64,000 bases of DNA from Verrucomicrobiota bacterium (GTDB lineage: Bacteria > Verrucomicrobiota > Verrucomicrobiia > CAIQCK01), in NCBI GenBank assembly GCA_016222825.1, contig JACRQF010000015.1, forward strand, positions 1-64,000. Direction: 5' to 3'. Below the pieces are notes generated by a model. It saw only the letters and a list, made by a program, of their open reading frames with translations. It searched no databases and was not told the origin of the DNA. This document shows, one piece after another, positions 8,861 through 18,717 of this stretch (the stretch's first letter is position 1; every line of letters begins with the position of its first letter). The translations under genes were made by a program, and so were the position numbers.

Positions 8861-10350
8861 TTCGTGGCGGTTTTCTTCTTGGACGCTTCGGCTTCGCGCA
8901 TACGTTGCACCTTGGGTTTGTAGCCTTCGGAGAGGTTGAGTTGGGTGGAGCGCAGATGCAACAGCATTTCCCCGCGCATCCGCGCCAACGCCTCGCGGTG
9001 CGCAGGATCGACGGCGAGGTTGCGCATCTCCAGCGGGTCGCTGTCGAGATCGAAGAGGAGCTCGCGCTTCTCGTCCACCCACCATTTGTAGCGCGCGTCG
9101 CGGGCCATCAGGTGCAGCGACGCGCCCCTGCCGATCTCGCTGACGGCGAGGTTGCGCACGGCGGCGGTGCGCCCGGTGGTGACGGGCAATAGCGATTTGG
9201 CGAAGCGGCCCGGTGACAGCTTGCCGCCGATGGCCTCGACGATGGTCGGATACACGTCCATCATCTGCGCCAGCGCCTTGGTGCGGCCGGGCTTCACTTG
9301 GCCGGGCCAGCGCACCACCAGCGGCACGCGCGCGGATTCCTCGTAGAAGCGGCCCTTGGTCAGGTAGCCGTGCGCGCCCATCATCTCGCCGTGGTCGGCG
9401 GTGAACACCACCAGCGCGTGGTCCCAAGTGCCGCGTTGCTTCATCGCCTCGACGAGCCGGCCCACGCACGAGTCCACCAGCGAGATCTTGCCGAGATAGT
9501 TGGCCAGCATCCGCCGGGTCGCCGCGTGGTCGAGCGTGCGGCCTTCGCGCTGGTAGCTCTCGGGAACGTTCGCGGGCAGCGTCAGTTTCTCCGGCTCATA
9601 CATCGTCGCGAACTCGCCCGGCGCGTCGAGCGGCGGATGCGGCGAATGAAAGCTCACGACGAGGCAAAACGGCTTGTCCGCCGGCTGCCTCCGGATGAAA
9701 TCCGCGGCCGAGCCGGCCACGAAGTTGTCGTGATAATCCTCCGGTTTCACGACGCTGGCGCGCGCCTCGGACTCGTCCTTCACGTAGCGCCCGCGCAGGT
9801 CCGTCGCCACCGCTTCGAGCAGGCCGAGCTTCTTCAGATGCTGCGCATAGGGACTGTCGTCCTTGACGGAATCCGGCGGCCCGCTGACGTCCACGACGCA
9901 GTCCAGCCCAAGCGCGCGATGGTAATCGGCGATGGTTTTGAACTCCTCGCGCCAGGACGCGCCAGCGGTCCAATGCAGTTTCCCGATCTGCGCGGTCGTG
10001 TAGCCCGCGCGCCGGATGTCGCGGAACATCGGCGCGGCGGCGGGGGGCACGTGGTAGTTGAGGACGTTGCCCCAGACGGAGTGCCCGGCGTTGTGCGGAT
10101 ACAGCCCCGTGATGAGCGAGATGCGTGCGGGCACGCAGATGGGCGAAGGCGTGTAGCAGGCATCGAAGATCAGCCCCTCGCGCGCGATGCGGTCGAGGTT
10201 CGGAGTGCGCACTTGCGGATTGTCCCAACTCAAGTAGCGCGGGCTCCATTGGTCGGTGAGGATGACGAGCACGTCGGGCTTTGCGGGCGCCGCGTGGGCT
10301 GCGAGCGTCGCAGCCAGCAACATGGTGGTGAAGATCGGAGTGATGTTCAT
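8857..10350 (-). CDS. Secreted type I sulfatase
   Basis: 497 aa, alkaline-phosphatase superfamily sulfatase. A signal peptide (1-22) precedes the mature start KPDVLVILTDQW. The formylglycine motif is CVPAR (Cys72 converted to formylglycine), and metal ligands include Asp32 and Gln33; DQ in place of DD is seen in choline-sulfatase-like and heparan-type enzymes. KLHWT and FTADHGEMMG contribute the remaining metal and sulfate contacts. The family hydrolyses sulfate esters. The gene lies in the minus-strand operon and overlaps the SGNH gene by 4 bp. Substrate is not deducible; the company of other sulfatases points to a sulfated polysaccharide. Confidence 0.93.
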   Translation of the reverse strand: MNITPIFTTMLLAATLAAHAAPAKPDVLVILTDQWSPRYLSWDNPQVRTPNLDRIAREGLIFDACYTPSPICVPARISLITGLYPHNAGHSVWGNVLNYHVPPAAAPMFRDIRRAGYTTAQIGKLHWTAGASWREEFKTIADYHRALGLDCVVDVSGPPDSVKDDSPYAQHLKKLGLLEAVATDLRGRYVKDESEARASVVKPEDYHDNFVAGSAADFIRRQPADKPFCLVVSFHSPHPPLDAPGEFATMYEPEKLTLPANVPESYQREGRTLDHAATRRMLANYLGKISLVDSCVGRLVEAMKQRGTWDHALVVFTADHGEMMGAHGYLTKGRFYEESARVPLVVRWPGQVKPGRTKALAQMMDVYPTIVEAIGGKLSPGRFAKSLLPVTTGRTAAVRNLAVSEIGRGASLHLMARDARYKWWVDEKRELLFDLDSDPLEMRNLAVDPAHREALARMRGEMLLHLRSTQLNLSEGYKPKVQRMREAEASKKKTATK

Positions 10351-10403
10351 CTTCAGTAGCGGGAATTTAGCACTGGGGCATTGTGACCGGGAATCTGAAA
10401 GCA

Positions 10404-12416
10404 TCAGCGAGCGGCCTTGTTGAAAATGATTGGCTGGTCGGCGCCAACTCCCGGCGGGAACGCTGATGTTATCGGAGCGCCGACCACTTTCAGCGGGTTG
10501 TCCGGGTCCCTGAAGTCGAGGAGTTCGGTGTCGTTTCCTTTTCGGATGTAGATGAGCCCGCTGTTCCAATCGCAGCGGATGAAAGGGGAGTCGTAGCCGC
10601 GTGATGGCGCGAGGTTGACGGTGCGACCATCCACTTGGCTGGGGCTGGAGGGGCCGTAAAAGGTGATCGCTGCAAAGCGCAGGACGCCGTCGGCGTAGCG
10701 GATGGGCTGCGCCGTCACGGCAGCTTTGAAGGCCGAAAAATCGTGGTCGTAATCGGCGGCTTGGTTGGCGATCAGAATCACCGGCGCGCTCTCGGCATCG
10801 AGAGTGACGAACGCCTTGTTGTCTTTTCCAACGCGCTCGGCGCGTTTCCAAGCCGGCGTCCATTGGTAGCTGCCGGCCACGACCTTGACCGCGGCGAACG
10901 CGCCGCCAGCCTTGACGAAAATCCATCCCGCCTCCTCCTGCACCTCGTCGAGCGTCGGGCTGAAATACACCCGCAGATGGGCCGGCAACGCCGAGCGGGG
11001 ATTCGGCGGCACGGGTGCCCATTGCTGCGTGATCAGAATGTTGCGGTCCTGCACGCTGAAGAATGGATTGAAACCGTGCCAGTCCTTCGTGTTCGCCGGT
11101 TTTACCTCGAACCCGATCCGGGCCAGCGGATCGCTGTCAAACACGACGCCTTGCCAGCGGAAGCCCATGCTCGCGTCGTCCAGCCACGCCGGATCGAGTC
11201 CCGCCGAGCCGATGACGTAGCTTGGCGTGGCGAATCCGTAGCGCAGCACGCTTCGCTCCGGGTCGAGCGTTCGCCAGAGAGGTCCGTCCGGATCTTCCGC
11301 GCCCTTGCCGCCGCCTTGTGCCACCGGTCCCGGCCAGCGTTTCGAGAAAACATAAACGCCGCGCCCGGTCGTGTCTTTGGCCAGATTCACGACGGCGGGC
11401 GGAGGATAGTAATTGCTCGTGGACTGCGCGCCGACGCCCAACGGCACGAACGCGCGCCCCGGCGCATTGAAGAGCAGGTCGTAGCCGCGGTCACAAAATC
11501 CCCCGTCGTATTCGTGGCCCACTTTCACGCGACTCTTCGGGCCGCCGCGAGTCGTCCGCAACGTTTCCTCGGCGATGACGGCATACGTCAGGTCGAGATA
11601 CATGTCGGCTTTCCTGCGCAACACCGGGTCCTGGGCAAAATCGCGGAGGTTGAACAGTGCGCTGACACTGTCGCCCTGGTAGCTAGGCGAGCCGGCTTCC
11701 ACGAACTGGCCGCGTTTCGCCCGTTCATCGAACCACTTCGAGAAATAGGCGCGGCGCGTCTCATACTGTTCCGCCAGCGTCGAGCCGTCGTCGCACTTCT
11801 GGTCCGCATACGCCGGCAGCTTCCTGAGGAATTGCGCGACGAGCAGGTCGCACGATTTGCTCGCCAGATGATGGTTCTCGGAACCTTCCATGTCCCAGAC
11901 GCCCCGCTTCGCTTCGGCGAGCTTGCTGTTCGCCTTGGCGACGGCCCACAAGCCCTTCTCGAAGTTCTCTTCCGCTTTCCGCGACAACAGCCCTTTCATC
12001 GGGCCGGTGCGCCGGTTCATCAGCCCATACATGCGCACGAAACTGACGCCAAAGAGGCTGAACCCGAACTTGGGATTGGACGACACCACGAACTTGTCCG
12101 ACTCGAAAAACCGGTTGAGTTCATCCGCGCGCCCGCCAAGGATCAGCGACGGCATTCCGTGGCGCACCCAGCCGATGGAGTCCGCGCTCTTCGTGTCGCT
12201 GTAGCGGAGCTTGCTCAATCTGCCGGTTCCCGCCACCAAGCTCGCCCGCAAACGCTCCACATACTCGGCCGGGAGATTCTGCATGAACCGAGGTGGCCAC
12301 ACCGCTGGGGCGGACGGTTGTTCAGGCGGCTTCGACGGCTTGACCCCGTCAGGCTGTGCGGCTGTGGCGGATGTCACGGTCAGAACGAACGCCAGAAGCA
12401 AAAGGCCCACTTTCAT
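10404..12416 (-). CDS. Secreted protein of unknown function, possible (alpha/alpha)-toroid glycan-active protein
   Basis: 670 aa. A clear signal peptide (1-20, SATAAQ) is followed by a mostly helical region (about 50-330). Its aromatic and charged clusters (GSENHHLASKSCDLL, SPSYQGDSVSALFNL, GHEYDGGFCDRGYD) recall polysaccharide-lyase toroids. A beta-rich second half (about 380-670) follows. I do not recognise a named family. It is translationally coupled to the sulfatase upstream (ATGA overlap at 12413-12416) and lies 53 bp before the next sulfatase, so it very likely serves the same glycan. A lyase or hydrolase role is inference. The ATG at 12416 is chosen because it gives the signal peptide; the longer open frame is antisense shadow. 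Confidence 0.7.
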   Translation of the reverse strand: MKVGLLLLAFVLTVTSATAAQPDGVKPSKPPEQPSAPAVWPPRFMQNLPAEYVERLRASLVAGTGRLSKLRYSDTKSADSIGWVRHGMPSLILGGRADELNRFFESDKFVVSSNPKFGFSLFGVSFVRMYGLMNRRTGPMKGLLSRKAEENFEKGLWAVAKANSKLAEAKRGVWDMEGSENHHLASKSCDLLVAQFLRKLPAYADQKCDDGSTLAEQYETRRAYFSKWFDERAKRGQFVEAGSPSYQGDSVSALFNLRDFAQDPVLRRKADMYLDLTYAVIAEETLRTTRGGPKSRVKVGHEYDGGFCDRGYDLLFNAPGRAFVPLGVGAQSTSNYYPPPAVVNLAKDTTGRGVYVFSKRWPGPVAQGGGKGAEDPDGPLWRTLDPERSVLRYGFATPSYVIGSAGLDPAWLDDASMGFRWQGVVFDSDPLARIGFEVKPANTKDWHGFNPFFSVQDRNILITQQWAPVPPNPRSALPAHLRVYFSPTLDEVQEEAGWIFVKAGGAFAAVKVVAGSYQWTPAWKRAERVGKDNKAFVTLDAESAPVILIANQAADYDHDFSAFKAAVTAQPIRYADGVLRFAAITFYGPSSPSQVDGRTVNLAPSRGYDSPFIRCDWNSGLIYIRKGNDTELLDFRDPDNPLKVVGAPITSAFPPGVGADQPIIFNKAAR

Positions 12417-13915
12417 CGGCTTCGCTTGGCGTCGCGGAGTTGCTCGAAGAGCTTGGTCAGGCGCGCGACGATGTCGGGATGTTCGCGATAGAGGTTCTTC
12501 GTTTCGCCGGGGTCGGCGGCGAGATCGTAGAGTTGCATCGGCGGCGCGGTGGGCTTGATCTGGCCATCGGGCGTGTAATCGCTGTTGACCATGCCGACCT
12601 GCGCGAACTTGAGATACGGCGCGCGGTCGGTCTTCTCGGTCGAGTAACCGGAACCCTGGCCCATCACGAGTTTCCAGTTCCCATCGCGCACGGCCCAAAT
12701 GTCCTCCTGCTGCTTGGGCCGGAATACGGCCGCGGCGCGCGCCTGCATGACGAGGTTCGTCCGCGCGCTGTCGGTCTGCTCTTTGCCGAGCAACGCCGGC
12801 AGCGCGTTGAAGCTGTCGGGGCCGGCGTCGGCGGGCAGCGTCTGGCCCGTGACCGCTGCGAAAGTCGCCATCATGTCCGTCAGGCAAAGCAGCCGCGCCG
12901 AGGTCGTGCCCGCAGCGATGCGGCCCGGCCAGCGCGCGAGGAACGGCACGCGGTTGCCGCCTTCCCACACGTCGCCTTTCTGGCCGTTGAACGGCGCGCA
13001 CGAACGATGGCCGTGGCCAAAGCCTTCCTTCTCATACACGCCGCCGTTGTCGCTGGTGAAGATGACCAGCGTATTGTCGGCCAGCTTGAGCAGGTCAAGC
13101 CTCGCGAGCAGTTCGCCGACTGACCAATCCAGTTCATGCACGAAGTCGCCGTATTTGCCAGCTTGGCTCGTGCCCGCGAACTTCGCGTGCGGCGTCAGCG
13201 GCGTGTGGATGTTGTTCGGCGCGTAGTAGAGGAAGAACGGCTTCTCCTTGCTGCGCTCGATGAACGCGAGGGCCTTCCCGTGCAGCATGGCGGCGTTGTT
13301 CTCGATCTTGATGGCGCGCGCCGCTTTTCCGCCGGACTTGCCTTTGCCTCTGCCTTTTGTGATGGGGTCGTTCGGGTCGAGGCCGACGACGCGGTGGTTC
13401 TCGACGTTGAGGTCGCGATTGTTGTCGTGGCCGAAGAAATAATCAAAGCCGCACTCCAACGGGCCGGGCTTGAGTTCATCGTTCCACGTCAGCGGATGCT
13501 CGCGGGTGCCGTAGCCGAGGTGCCATTTGCCGACGATGCCGGTCGTGTAACCGGCCTGCTTGAGCAACGCCGCGATCGTCAGGCGGCCGGGTTCGATCAG
13601 CAGCGGCGCGGAGGGGAACGTGGCCCAAGTCACCGCCGCCCGCCGCCACGGGTAGCGCCCCGTCATCACGCCGTAGCGCGTCGGACAGCATACGCCAGCC
13701 GGCGTGTGCGCGTCCGTGAGCCGCACACCCTCCTTCGCGAGCCGGTCAATATGTGGCGTCTTGAACTTCGTCGCGCCCTGGCAGGAGAGGTCGCCGTAGC
13801 CGAGGTCGTCGGCGAGGATGAGGACGATGTTAGGTCTTGTTGCCGACGTGTCAGCACCCAACTGACTGGCAAAACCCAGCGCACAGAAAAGAACAAGGAA
13901 GTGTTCGAATCTCAT
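12413..13915 (-). CDS. Secreted arylsulfatase-type sulfatase
   Basis: 500 aa. Signal peptide 1-21, then RPNIVLILADDLGYGDLSC, the standard type I sulfatase opening with the metal-binding Asp pair. The formylglycine motif is CCPTR (Cys76 is the predicted formylglycine; Cys77 occupies the variable x position). GKWHLGYG and FTSDNGG supply the Lys/His and Asp/Asn active-site residues. The C-terminus carries the conserved YDLAADPGETKNL block. It overlaps both neighbours by 4 bp (ATGA at 12413-12416 and 13912-13915), so the operon is translated as a coupled unit. Related to arylsulfatase A/GalNAc-sulfatase-like enzymes; substrate unknown. Confidence 0.94.
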   Translation of the reverse strand: MRFEHFLVLFCALGFASQLGADTSATRPNIVLILADDLGYGDLSCQGATKFKTPHIDRLAKEGVRLTDAHTPAGVCCPTRYGVMTGRYPWRRAAVTWATFPSAPLLIEPGRLTIAALLKQAGYTTGIVGKWHLGYGTREHPLTWNDELKPGPLECGFDYFFGHDNNRDLNVENHRVVGLDPNDPITKGRGKGKSGGKAARAIKIENNAAMLHGKALAFIERSKEKPFFLYYAPNNIHTPLTPHAKFAGTSQAGKYGDFVHELDWSVGELLARLDLLKLADNTLVIFTSDNGGVYEKEGFGHGHRSCAPFNGQKGDVWEGGNRVPFLARWPGRIAAGTTSARLLCLTDMMATFAAVTGQTLPADAGPDSFNALPALLGKEQTDSARTNLVMQARAAAVFRPKQQEDIWAVRDGNWKLVMGQGSGYSTEKTDRAPYLKFAQVGMVNSDYTPDGQIKPTAPPMQLYDLAADPGETKNLYREHPDIVARLTKLFEQLRDAKRSR

Positions 13916-15426
13916 CTCTTCGCCTTCGCTTTGGCTGCCTTGCCCTTCTGTGCCGCGGGGCGGGGCGCGCTACGGCCGTCGGGCTTGGCGGGGTCGTAGT
14001 TGGAGTTCGGCGTGGCGAAACGCGCGCCGGTTTCCTTCTGCCACGCGTGGAGTTTGTCGAGAAGCTCGCGCGTCTTCGCCGGCTCGCGGTCAGCGAGGTT
14101 GTTCTTCTCGCCCTCGTCCGCGGCGAGGTCGAACAGCTCAACCTGCGGCCCTTCGCCCCACTCAATGAGTTTCCACTGGCCGAGGCGGATGGCCGCGCCG
14201 GGCGCACCGCCCTGGTTGCCGTAGTGCGGGTAGTGCCAGAAGAGCGGACGCTCCGGCAACGGCGCGACGCCTTTCAGCAGCGCGACAAGGCTCTTGCCGT
14301 CGCCGGGATAGCTCGCGGGCAGCTTCGCGCCGGCGGCTTCGATGAGCGTCGGGAAATAATCCGGAGTGCAGACCGGCGTGTCGTTCACCGTGCCGGGCTG
14401 CACGGTTCCGGACCAGCGAATGAGCAGCGGTTCGCGGATGCCGCCTTCGTAGAGCCAGCCTTTGCCGGCGCGAAGCGGCAGGTTCGAGGTCGGCGAACCT
14501 TCGCTGGTCGAGAGGCCGCCGTTGTCGCTGGTGAAGAGGACGATGGTTTTCTCGCGCAGACCGAGTTCGTCGAGCTTGCGCACGATTTTGCCGACGGCGA
14601 GGTCGAGCGCCTCGACCATGCCGGCATAGACGGCGTGTTCCTGCACGAGCCGCACGTCGCGCGTGCCGTCGCGGCCCCATTTCGGCTCCAGGCCGAGCCG
14701 CTGGCGCTTGGCCTCGTATTTCTTCTGGAGGTCCTCGCGCGCCATCAACGGCGTGTGGACGTCATAGGAGCAGAAGCTCACGAAGAACGGCCGATCCTTG
14801 TTTGCCTCGATGAACTTTGCGCACTCGGTCGCGAGCCGGTCGGGCAGGTGCTCGCCGTCCGGGCCATCACTGAGGCGCGGGTTTCCGTAGGGCGAGAAGT
14901 AACGCTTGCCGCCGTAAGGGCCGCCGCGGTCGCAACCGCCCATGTTCACGTCGTAGCCCTGGTTCTCCGGCCAGAAACCTTCGGGGCCGAGGTGCCACTT
15001 GCCGGCGTGCATCGTGGCGTAACCGGCGGCCTTGAGCACCTCAGCGAGCGTCGTTTCATCCAGCGCGAGCCTCTCGGTGTAGGGCGCAGGCATGAGCTTC
15101 GTGTTGCGGTTCCACTTCTCCGGCTGCGCGGCGCCGATGTAGTCGGTGACGCCGGTGCGGACGGGCCATTTGCCGGTGACGTAGGCGGCGCGGGTCGGCG
15201 AGCAGACGGGGCAGGCCGCGTAAGCCTGCGTGAACCGCGCGCCATCGCGGGCGAGCCGGTCGAGGTTCGGCGTCTCGTAGAACGTGCTGCCATAGCAGCC
15301 GAGGTCGCGCGCGCCGAGGTCGTCGGCGAGGATGAAGACGATGTTCGGGCGCGACGATTTCTCCGCGGCGATGGTTTGGTCGCCAAGAAGGCAGGCGGCT
15401 GACAGGAGAAGAGCGATGCTTTTCAT
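13912..15426 (-). CDS. Secreted arylsulfatase-type sulfatase
   Basis: 504 aa. Signal peptide 1-21, sulfatase start RPNIVFILADDLGARDLGC, formylglycine motif CSPTR (Cys75), GKWHLGPEG and FTSDNGGLS active-site blocks. The C-terminal tail after about 480 is Lys/Ala-rich (PAAQKGKAAKAKAKR), as is common in secreted proteins of these bacteria. It overlaps the following sulfatase gene by 4 bp and starts 9 bp after the FAD oxidoreductase stop. Two consecutive sulfatases with different formylglycine contexts suggest they remove sulfate from different positions of one glycan (inference). Confidence 0.94.
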   Translation of the reverse strand: MKSIALLLSAACLLGDQTIAAEKSSRPNIVFILADDLGARDLGCYGSTFYETPNLDRLARDGARFTQAYAACPVCSPTRAAYVTGKWPVRTGVTDYIGAAQPEKWNRNTKLMPAPYTERLALDETTLAEVLKAAGYATMHAGKWHLGPEGFWPENQGYDVNMGGCDRGGPYGGKRYFSPYGNPRLSDGPDGEHLPDRLATECAKFIEANKDRPFFVSFCSYDVHTPLMAREDLQKKYEAKRQRLGLEPKWGRDGTRDVRLVQEHAVYAGMVEALDLAVGKIVRKLDELGLREKTIVLFTSDNGGLSTSEGSPTSNLPLRAGKGWLYEGGIREPLLIRWSGTVQPGTVNDTPVCTPDYFPTLIEAAGAKLPASYPGDGKSLVALLKGVAPLPERPLFWHYPHYGNQGGAPGAAIRLGQWKLIEWGEGPQVELFDLAADEGEKNNLADREPAKTRELLDKLHAWQKETGARFATPNSNYDPAKPDGRSAPRPAAQKGKAAKAKAKR

Positions 15427-15435
15427 GGTTTGGTT

Positions 15436-18400
15436 CTATCGCTTCTTGGAGCGTTCAGACTCCATGACCTGCCAGGCGAGTTGGGCGAAGGGGCCGTTGG
15501 TGCCGGCGGCGAAACGCTCCAGCGCGCGGCGGGCGGCGCCGTCGGAATCGCCGCATCGGAAGAGGGCGCAGGCGGTCATCAACTCGATGGTGTCGTTGGC
15601 GCCGGCCTTGGCCTTGAGGAGCGCGGTCAGAGCGGGTGCGGCGGCGGGATCGCGGATTGCGCCGAGCGAGACGGCGATGGCGCGGAGGCGGACGTATTCG
15701 GTGGGCGCAAGCTTCGCGGCGAGTGCGCTGAGCACCGGCACGACGCGGCGGTCGCCGGTGCGGCCCAAGGCCCAGAGCAGTTGCGTCACGGGGTCCATGT
15801 TGTTGGCGTCCTTTTGGTTCGACAGATCGTTTTGCTGCAACCGCCGCTTCGCTTCGGCGAGCAATGTGTCCGCGCCATGCACGTCGCCCATGATGCCCAG
15901 CACGTGGGCGTAGGCGAGTTTCTGCGGCGCGGGTGCGGCGTCGTAAGCGGTGCGGAGTTTCGGCAACGCCCTCGGCGGATCGGCCAGGAGAACTTCGAGG
16001 TCGTCGTAGTCCTCGGTAACGTGGCGCACGGCGTTTGCGATCCTGATGTCCGGCATCGGGAACGAATCGCGGTCGCGCAGGACGATTTCGGGAAGGTTGC
16101 CAACTTCGACCAGGTGTTGTTGGAGCGCCTTTACGCCAACCTGCCGCGGGGTCTTGTGATCGCGCACGGCCATCGCCGCCGCGACGCCCGCCGCGTAGCC
16201 GATGTTTCCGAGGTCAGGCTGCATCCGCACGATGGGCATGGCGTCGCGGTGGGCGCTGATGCCGAGGCCGACGACGAGGATGCCCTCCAGCCCGCGCGGC
16301 AACAGGCAGCGATACGGCACGTAGCTGGTGTAGTTGTGCTTGTAGTCGTCCGGCGGGCGCGTCGGCTTGAGCATGAAGTAAGGATGAACTTGGTAGCCGT
16401 GGCTGTCGTAGTCGCTCCGGCCCAGCACGATGCTGTCGGGGAACGTGCGCCGGTTGATCTGGTCGAGCCAGTCGAGGCAATAGTCGCCCACGATGCGGCG
16501 ACGCTCGCGCGAGTCCATCAACTGCCCGCGGTCGAAATAGCGGCCGGTGCGCGCCATGAACGCCTCGCGCACGTCGAGCGGGTCGGCCGGGTCCACGGCG
16601 GGGATGTTGCCGTTGATGTAGCTCGCGCCGACTTCGCGCGGCGGCACGTGTGCGGCCTGCAACGCGAAAAAGTCCTCCACGAACCGCGTCTCCGCGCCCG
16701 CCGCGGCGGCGATGTCGGCGTTGCCGGTGCCGTCAATGACCGCGTCCGCGGTCACTGCGCCGCGCCCGTAAGGCGTGGCCACGACGACGCCCCGGACGCG
16801 GTTGCCCTCGACGAGCGCGCCGCAACCGATGACGCCGAACCAGATGTCCGCGCCGGCCTTGCGCAACTCGCTGCGGTAGTATTCCATCCGCACCTCGATG
16901 GGGTTCTGCGGAACCTTGTCGGCGAACCCGACGCGGCTGCCATACCAATACTTGCCGATCATGCCGAGCGTGCCGACGCCGCCGAGGCCGTGCAGGTATT
17001 CGATTACCAGCGTGCGCGCGCCCTGCCGTGCCGCGCCGATGCCCGCCGCCGCGCCTGACGTGCCGCCGCCAACGACGACGACATCGTAATGGCCCAGCAA
17101 CGGCAACGGTCGCGCCGACTCCGGGATGCCCGGCGCGAGCGGCACGGGCCGCAGTCCGCCGAGAAACTCTTTCATTTCGCCGTCATAGGAAGAGTGAGGA
17201 GTGAGGAGTGAGGAGTGAACCTTCACGTCGGCGGGACGCGAGAGATCACGCGCTTCCTTCGCCGCCGCCGTGCCAATGCGCTCGCCGAGTTGCATGATCG
17301 CGACGGGCCGCTGAAGCTTCCCGGCGAGGGCGCGCGGCACGTCGGCGCAACCGCCCAAGACCCAGAGTTGCTTCAGGTCCGCTGGGCGGCACACATCGAG
17401 CGGCAAACGCTCCGCGCCCGGCCAGTCCGACGGTCCTTGCTGCGCGCCACGAATCGCGCACGGCGGCACCAGCCACGGCGCGTCGGCGGAATACAACTGC
17501 GTCGGATTATAGGTGAGTTCGCGGACTTGTTGCTCAAGCTTCGCGCGCGCCGGCCAACCGTCGTCGGGCAGTTTCACGCTCAACGCATGCTCGAACCACA
17601 ACGCCTTCTGCTTCGTGACTCGCTGGCCTTTCATGTCGAGGACCGTGACCGGGAACGGCATCTGTTTCGCCTGCACGCCCTCGCGCGCCTTCTCCGCGAT
17701 CGTCACCCATCGCACCGCCTGCGGGCCGACCTTGAACTCGCTGAACTTCGCGCGCGCTATGCGCGCGACGACCGCTTGCTCGGTGGCGTCAATGACGACC
17801 TTAGCGCGGATGGCCTGCCGGCCCATGCGGTTGACCATCACGAGGCCCGCAGGCCGGCCAGTGGCGTCAGTAAGCAGTTCGGACGGGTAGCAGCCGAAGA
17901 GGAACTCGACCTTCGCCGTGCGCAACGCGTTCTCCAGCGTCGTTTTGACGTGCATCGGCCGCACGACGGACGACTTCGCGGTGCCCGGCGGCGGCTCCGG
18001 CGGCAGGAACGTGAGACTGCCGAGCAGGAGCCGATTCGCGGAGGCCGCGCGCCGGACCAGCATCCGCGCGTGACTGATGCGTTCGTTGATCGGGATGGTC
18101 ACGGTGCCCTTGCCGCCGAAGTTCTCGCACGCAAACGTCCCAAGCTTCCGCCACTTCTTGCCGTCGGCGCTGATCTCCAGTTGCGCGTCCTTCACCTGAA
18201 AATCGCGCGAGCGGTTGAACGCCTTGAGTTCCGCCGCCCGGACAAACTGAGGCTCAGTCAGGACGGCCGTGATGGTCACGTCGGCGTCGTATTGGACGCT
18301 GTCGTGTTGCGCATCCACGACCTCGTGTCGACCGCAGAGGTGCGACGGCGGCGCGGTGTCGGGATGTTTTTTGTTCGCTGGCTGGTCGGTCTTATAGGTG

Positions 18401-18717
18401 TAGGGAAAGCCCACGTTCGCCAGATCGGCGGGGTCGGAGAACATCGCGCGCGCCAGTTCCGTGGAGGGAACTTCGCCCGGCTCCAACCAGAGCTGCATCG
18501 AACCGGCGACGTCCTCGCCGAGGTAGTTGCGCGGCGCCAGCAGGAACACCTTCGCGCCCGCGCGCGCCGCCGCGACCGCCGCTGACACCGCGCCACAGCC
18601 GCCGCCCGCAACCACCACATCCACGTCGTAAGCGACGGGCAAGGAACGGTTCGCCGGCGCGGCATGAAGCGCGACGGCGAAAGATGACAGGACGATGAGG
18701 GAGAGGATGCGGTTCAT
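15436..18717 (-). CDS. Secreted double FAD-dependent oxidoreductase with C-terminal HEAT-like region
   Basis: 1093 aa. A signal peptide (1-20) is followed by a first FAD-binding half with the dinucleotide loop VVVAGGGCGAVSA (about 35-47). A discoidin-like beta-sandwich insertion lies near 165-235. A second, complete FAD oxidoreductase domain has VVVVGGGTSGAAAG near 548-561 and GLGISAHRD further on. Residues from about 900 to the end form alpha-helical HEAT-like repeats (VVPVLSALAAKL, PAAAPALTALLKAKAG). The two FAD halves are joined at about 500-510 by HSSLLTPHSS, encoded by an intergenic-type simple repeat (17189-17220), so this looks like a fusion of two genes. First gene of the sulfatase operon. 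Oxidation of a sugar is plausible; the reaction is unknown. ATG 18717 gives the signal peptide. Confidence 0.82.
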   Translation of the reverse strand: MNRILSLIVLSSFAVALHAAPANRSLPVAYDVDVVVAGGGCGAVSAAVAAARAGAKVFLLAPRNYLGEDVAGSMQLWLEPGEVPSTELARAMFSDPADLANVGFPYTYKTDQPANKKHPDTAPPSHLCGRHEVVDAQHDSVQYDADVTITAVLTEPQFVRAAELKAFNRSRDFQVKDAQLEISADGKKWRKLGTFACENFGGKGTVTIPINERISHARMLVRRAASANRLLLGSLTFLPPEPPPGTAKSSVVRPMHVKTTLENALRTAKVEFLFGCYPSELLTDATGRPAGLVMVNRMGRQAIRAKVVIDATEQAVVARIARAKFSEFKVGPQAVRWVTIAEKAREGVQAKQMPFPVTVLDMKGQRVTKQKALWFEHALSVKLPDDGWPARAKLEQQVRELTYNPTQLYSADAPWLVPPCAIRGAQQGPSDWPGAERLPLDVCRPADLKQLWVLGGCADVPRALAGKLQRPVAIMQLGERIGTAAAKEARDLSRPADVKVHSSLLTPHSSYDGEMKEFLGGLRPVPLAPGIPESARPLPLLGHYDVVVVGGGTSGAAAGIGAARQGARTLVIEYLHGLGGVGTLGMIGKYWYGSRVGFADKVPQNPIEVRMEYYRSELRKAGADIWFGVIGCGALVEGNRVRGVVVATPYGRGAVTADAVIDGTGNADIAAAAGAETRFVEDFFALQAAHVPPREVGASYINGNIPAVDPADPLDVREAFMARTGRYFDRGQLMDSRERRRIVGDYCLDWLDQINRRTFPDSIVLGRSDYDSHGYQVHPYFMLKPTRPPDDYKHNYTSYVPYRCLLPRGLEGILVVGLGISAHRDAMPIVRMQPDLGNIGYAAGVAAAMAVRDHKTPRQVGVKALQQHLVEVGNLPEIVLRDRDSFPMPDIRIANAVRHVTEDYDDLEVLLADPPRALPKLRTAYDAAPAPQKLAYAHVLGIMGDVHGADTLLAEAKRRLQQNDLSNQKDANNMDPVTQLLWALGRTGDRRVVPVLSALAAKLAPTEYVRLRAIAVSLGAIRDPAAAPALTALLKAKAGANDTIELMTACALFRCGDSDGAARRALERFAAGTNGPFAQLAWQVMESERSKKR

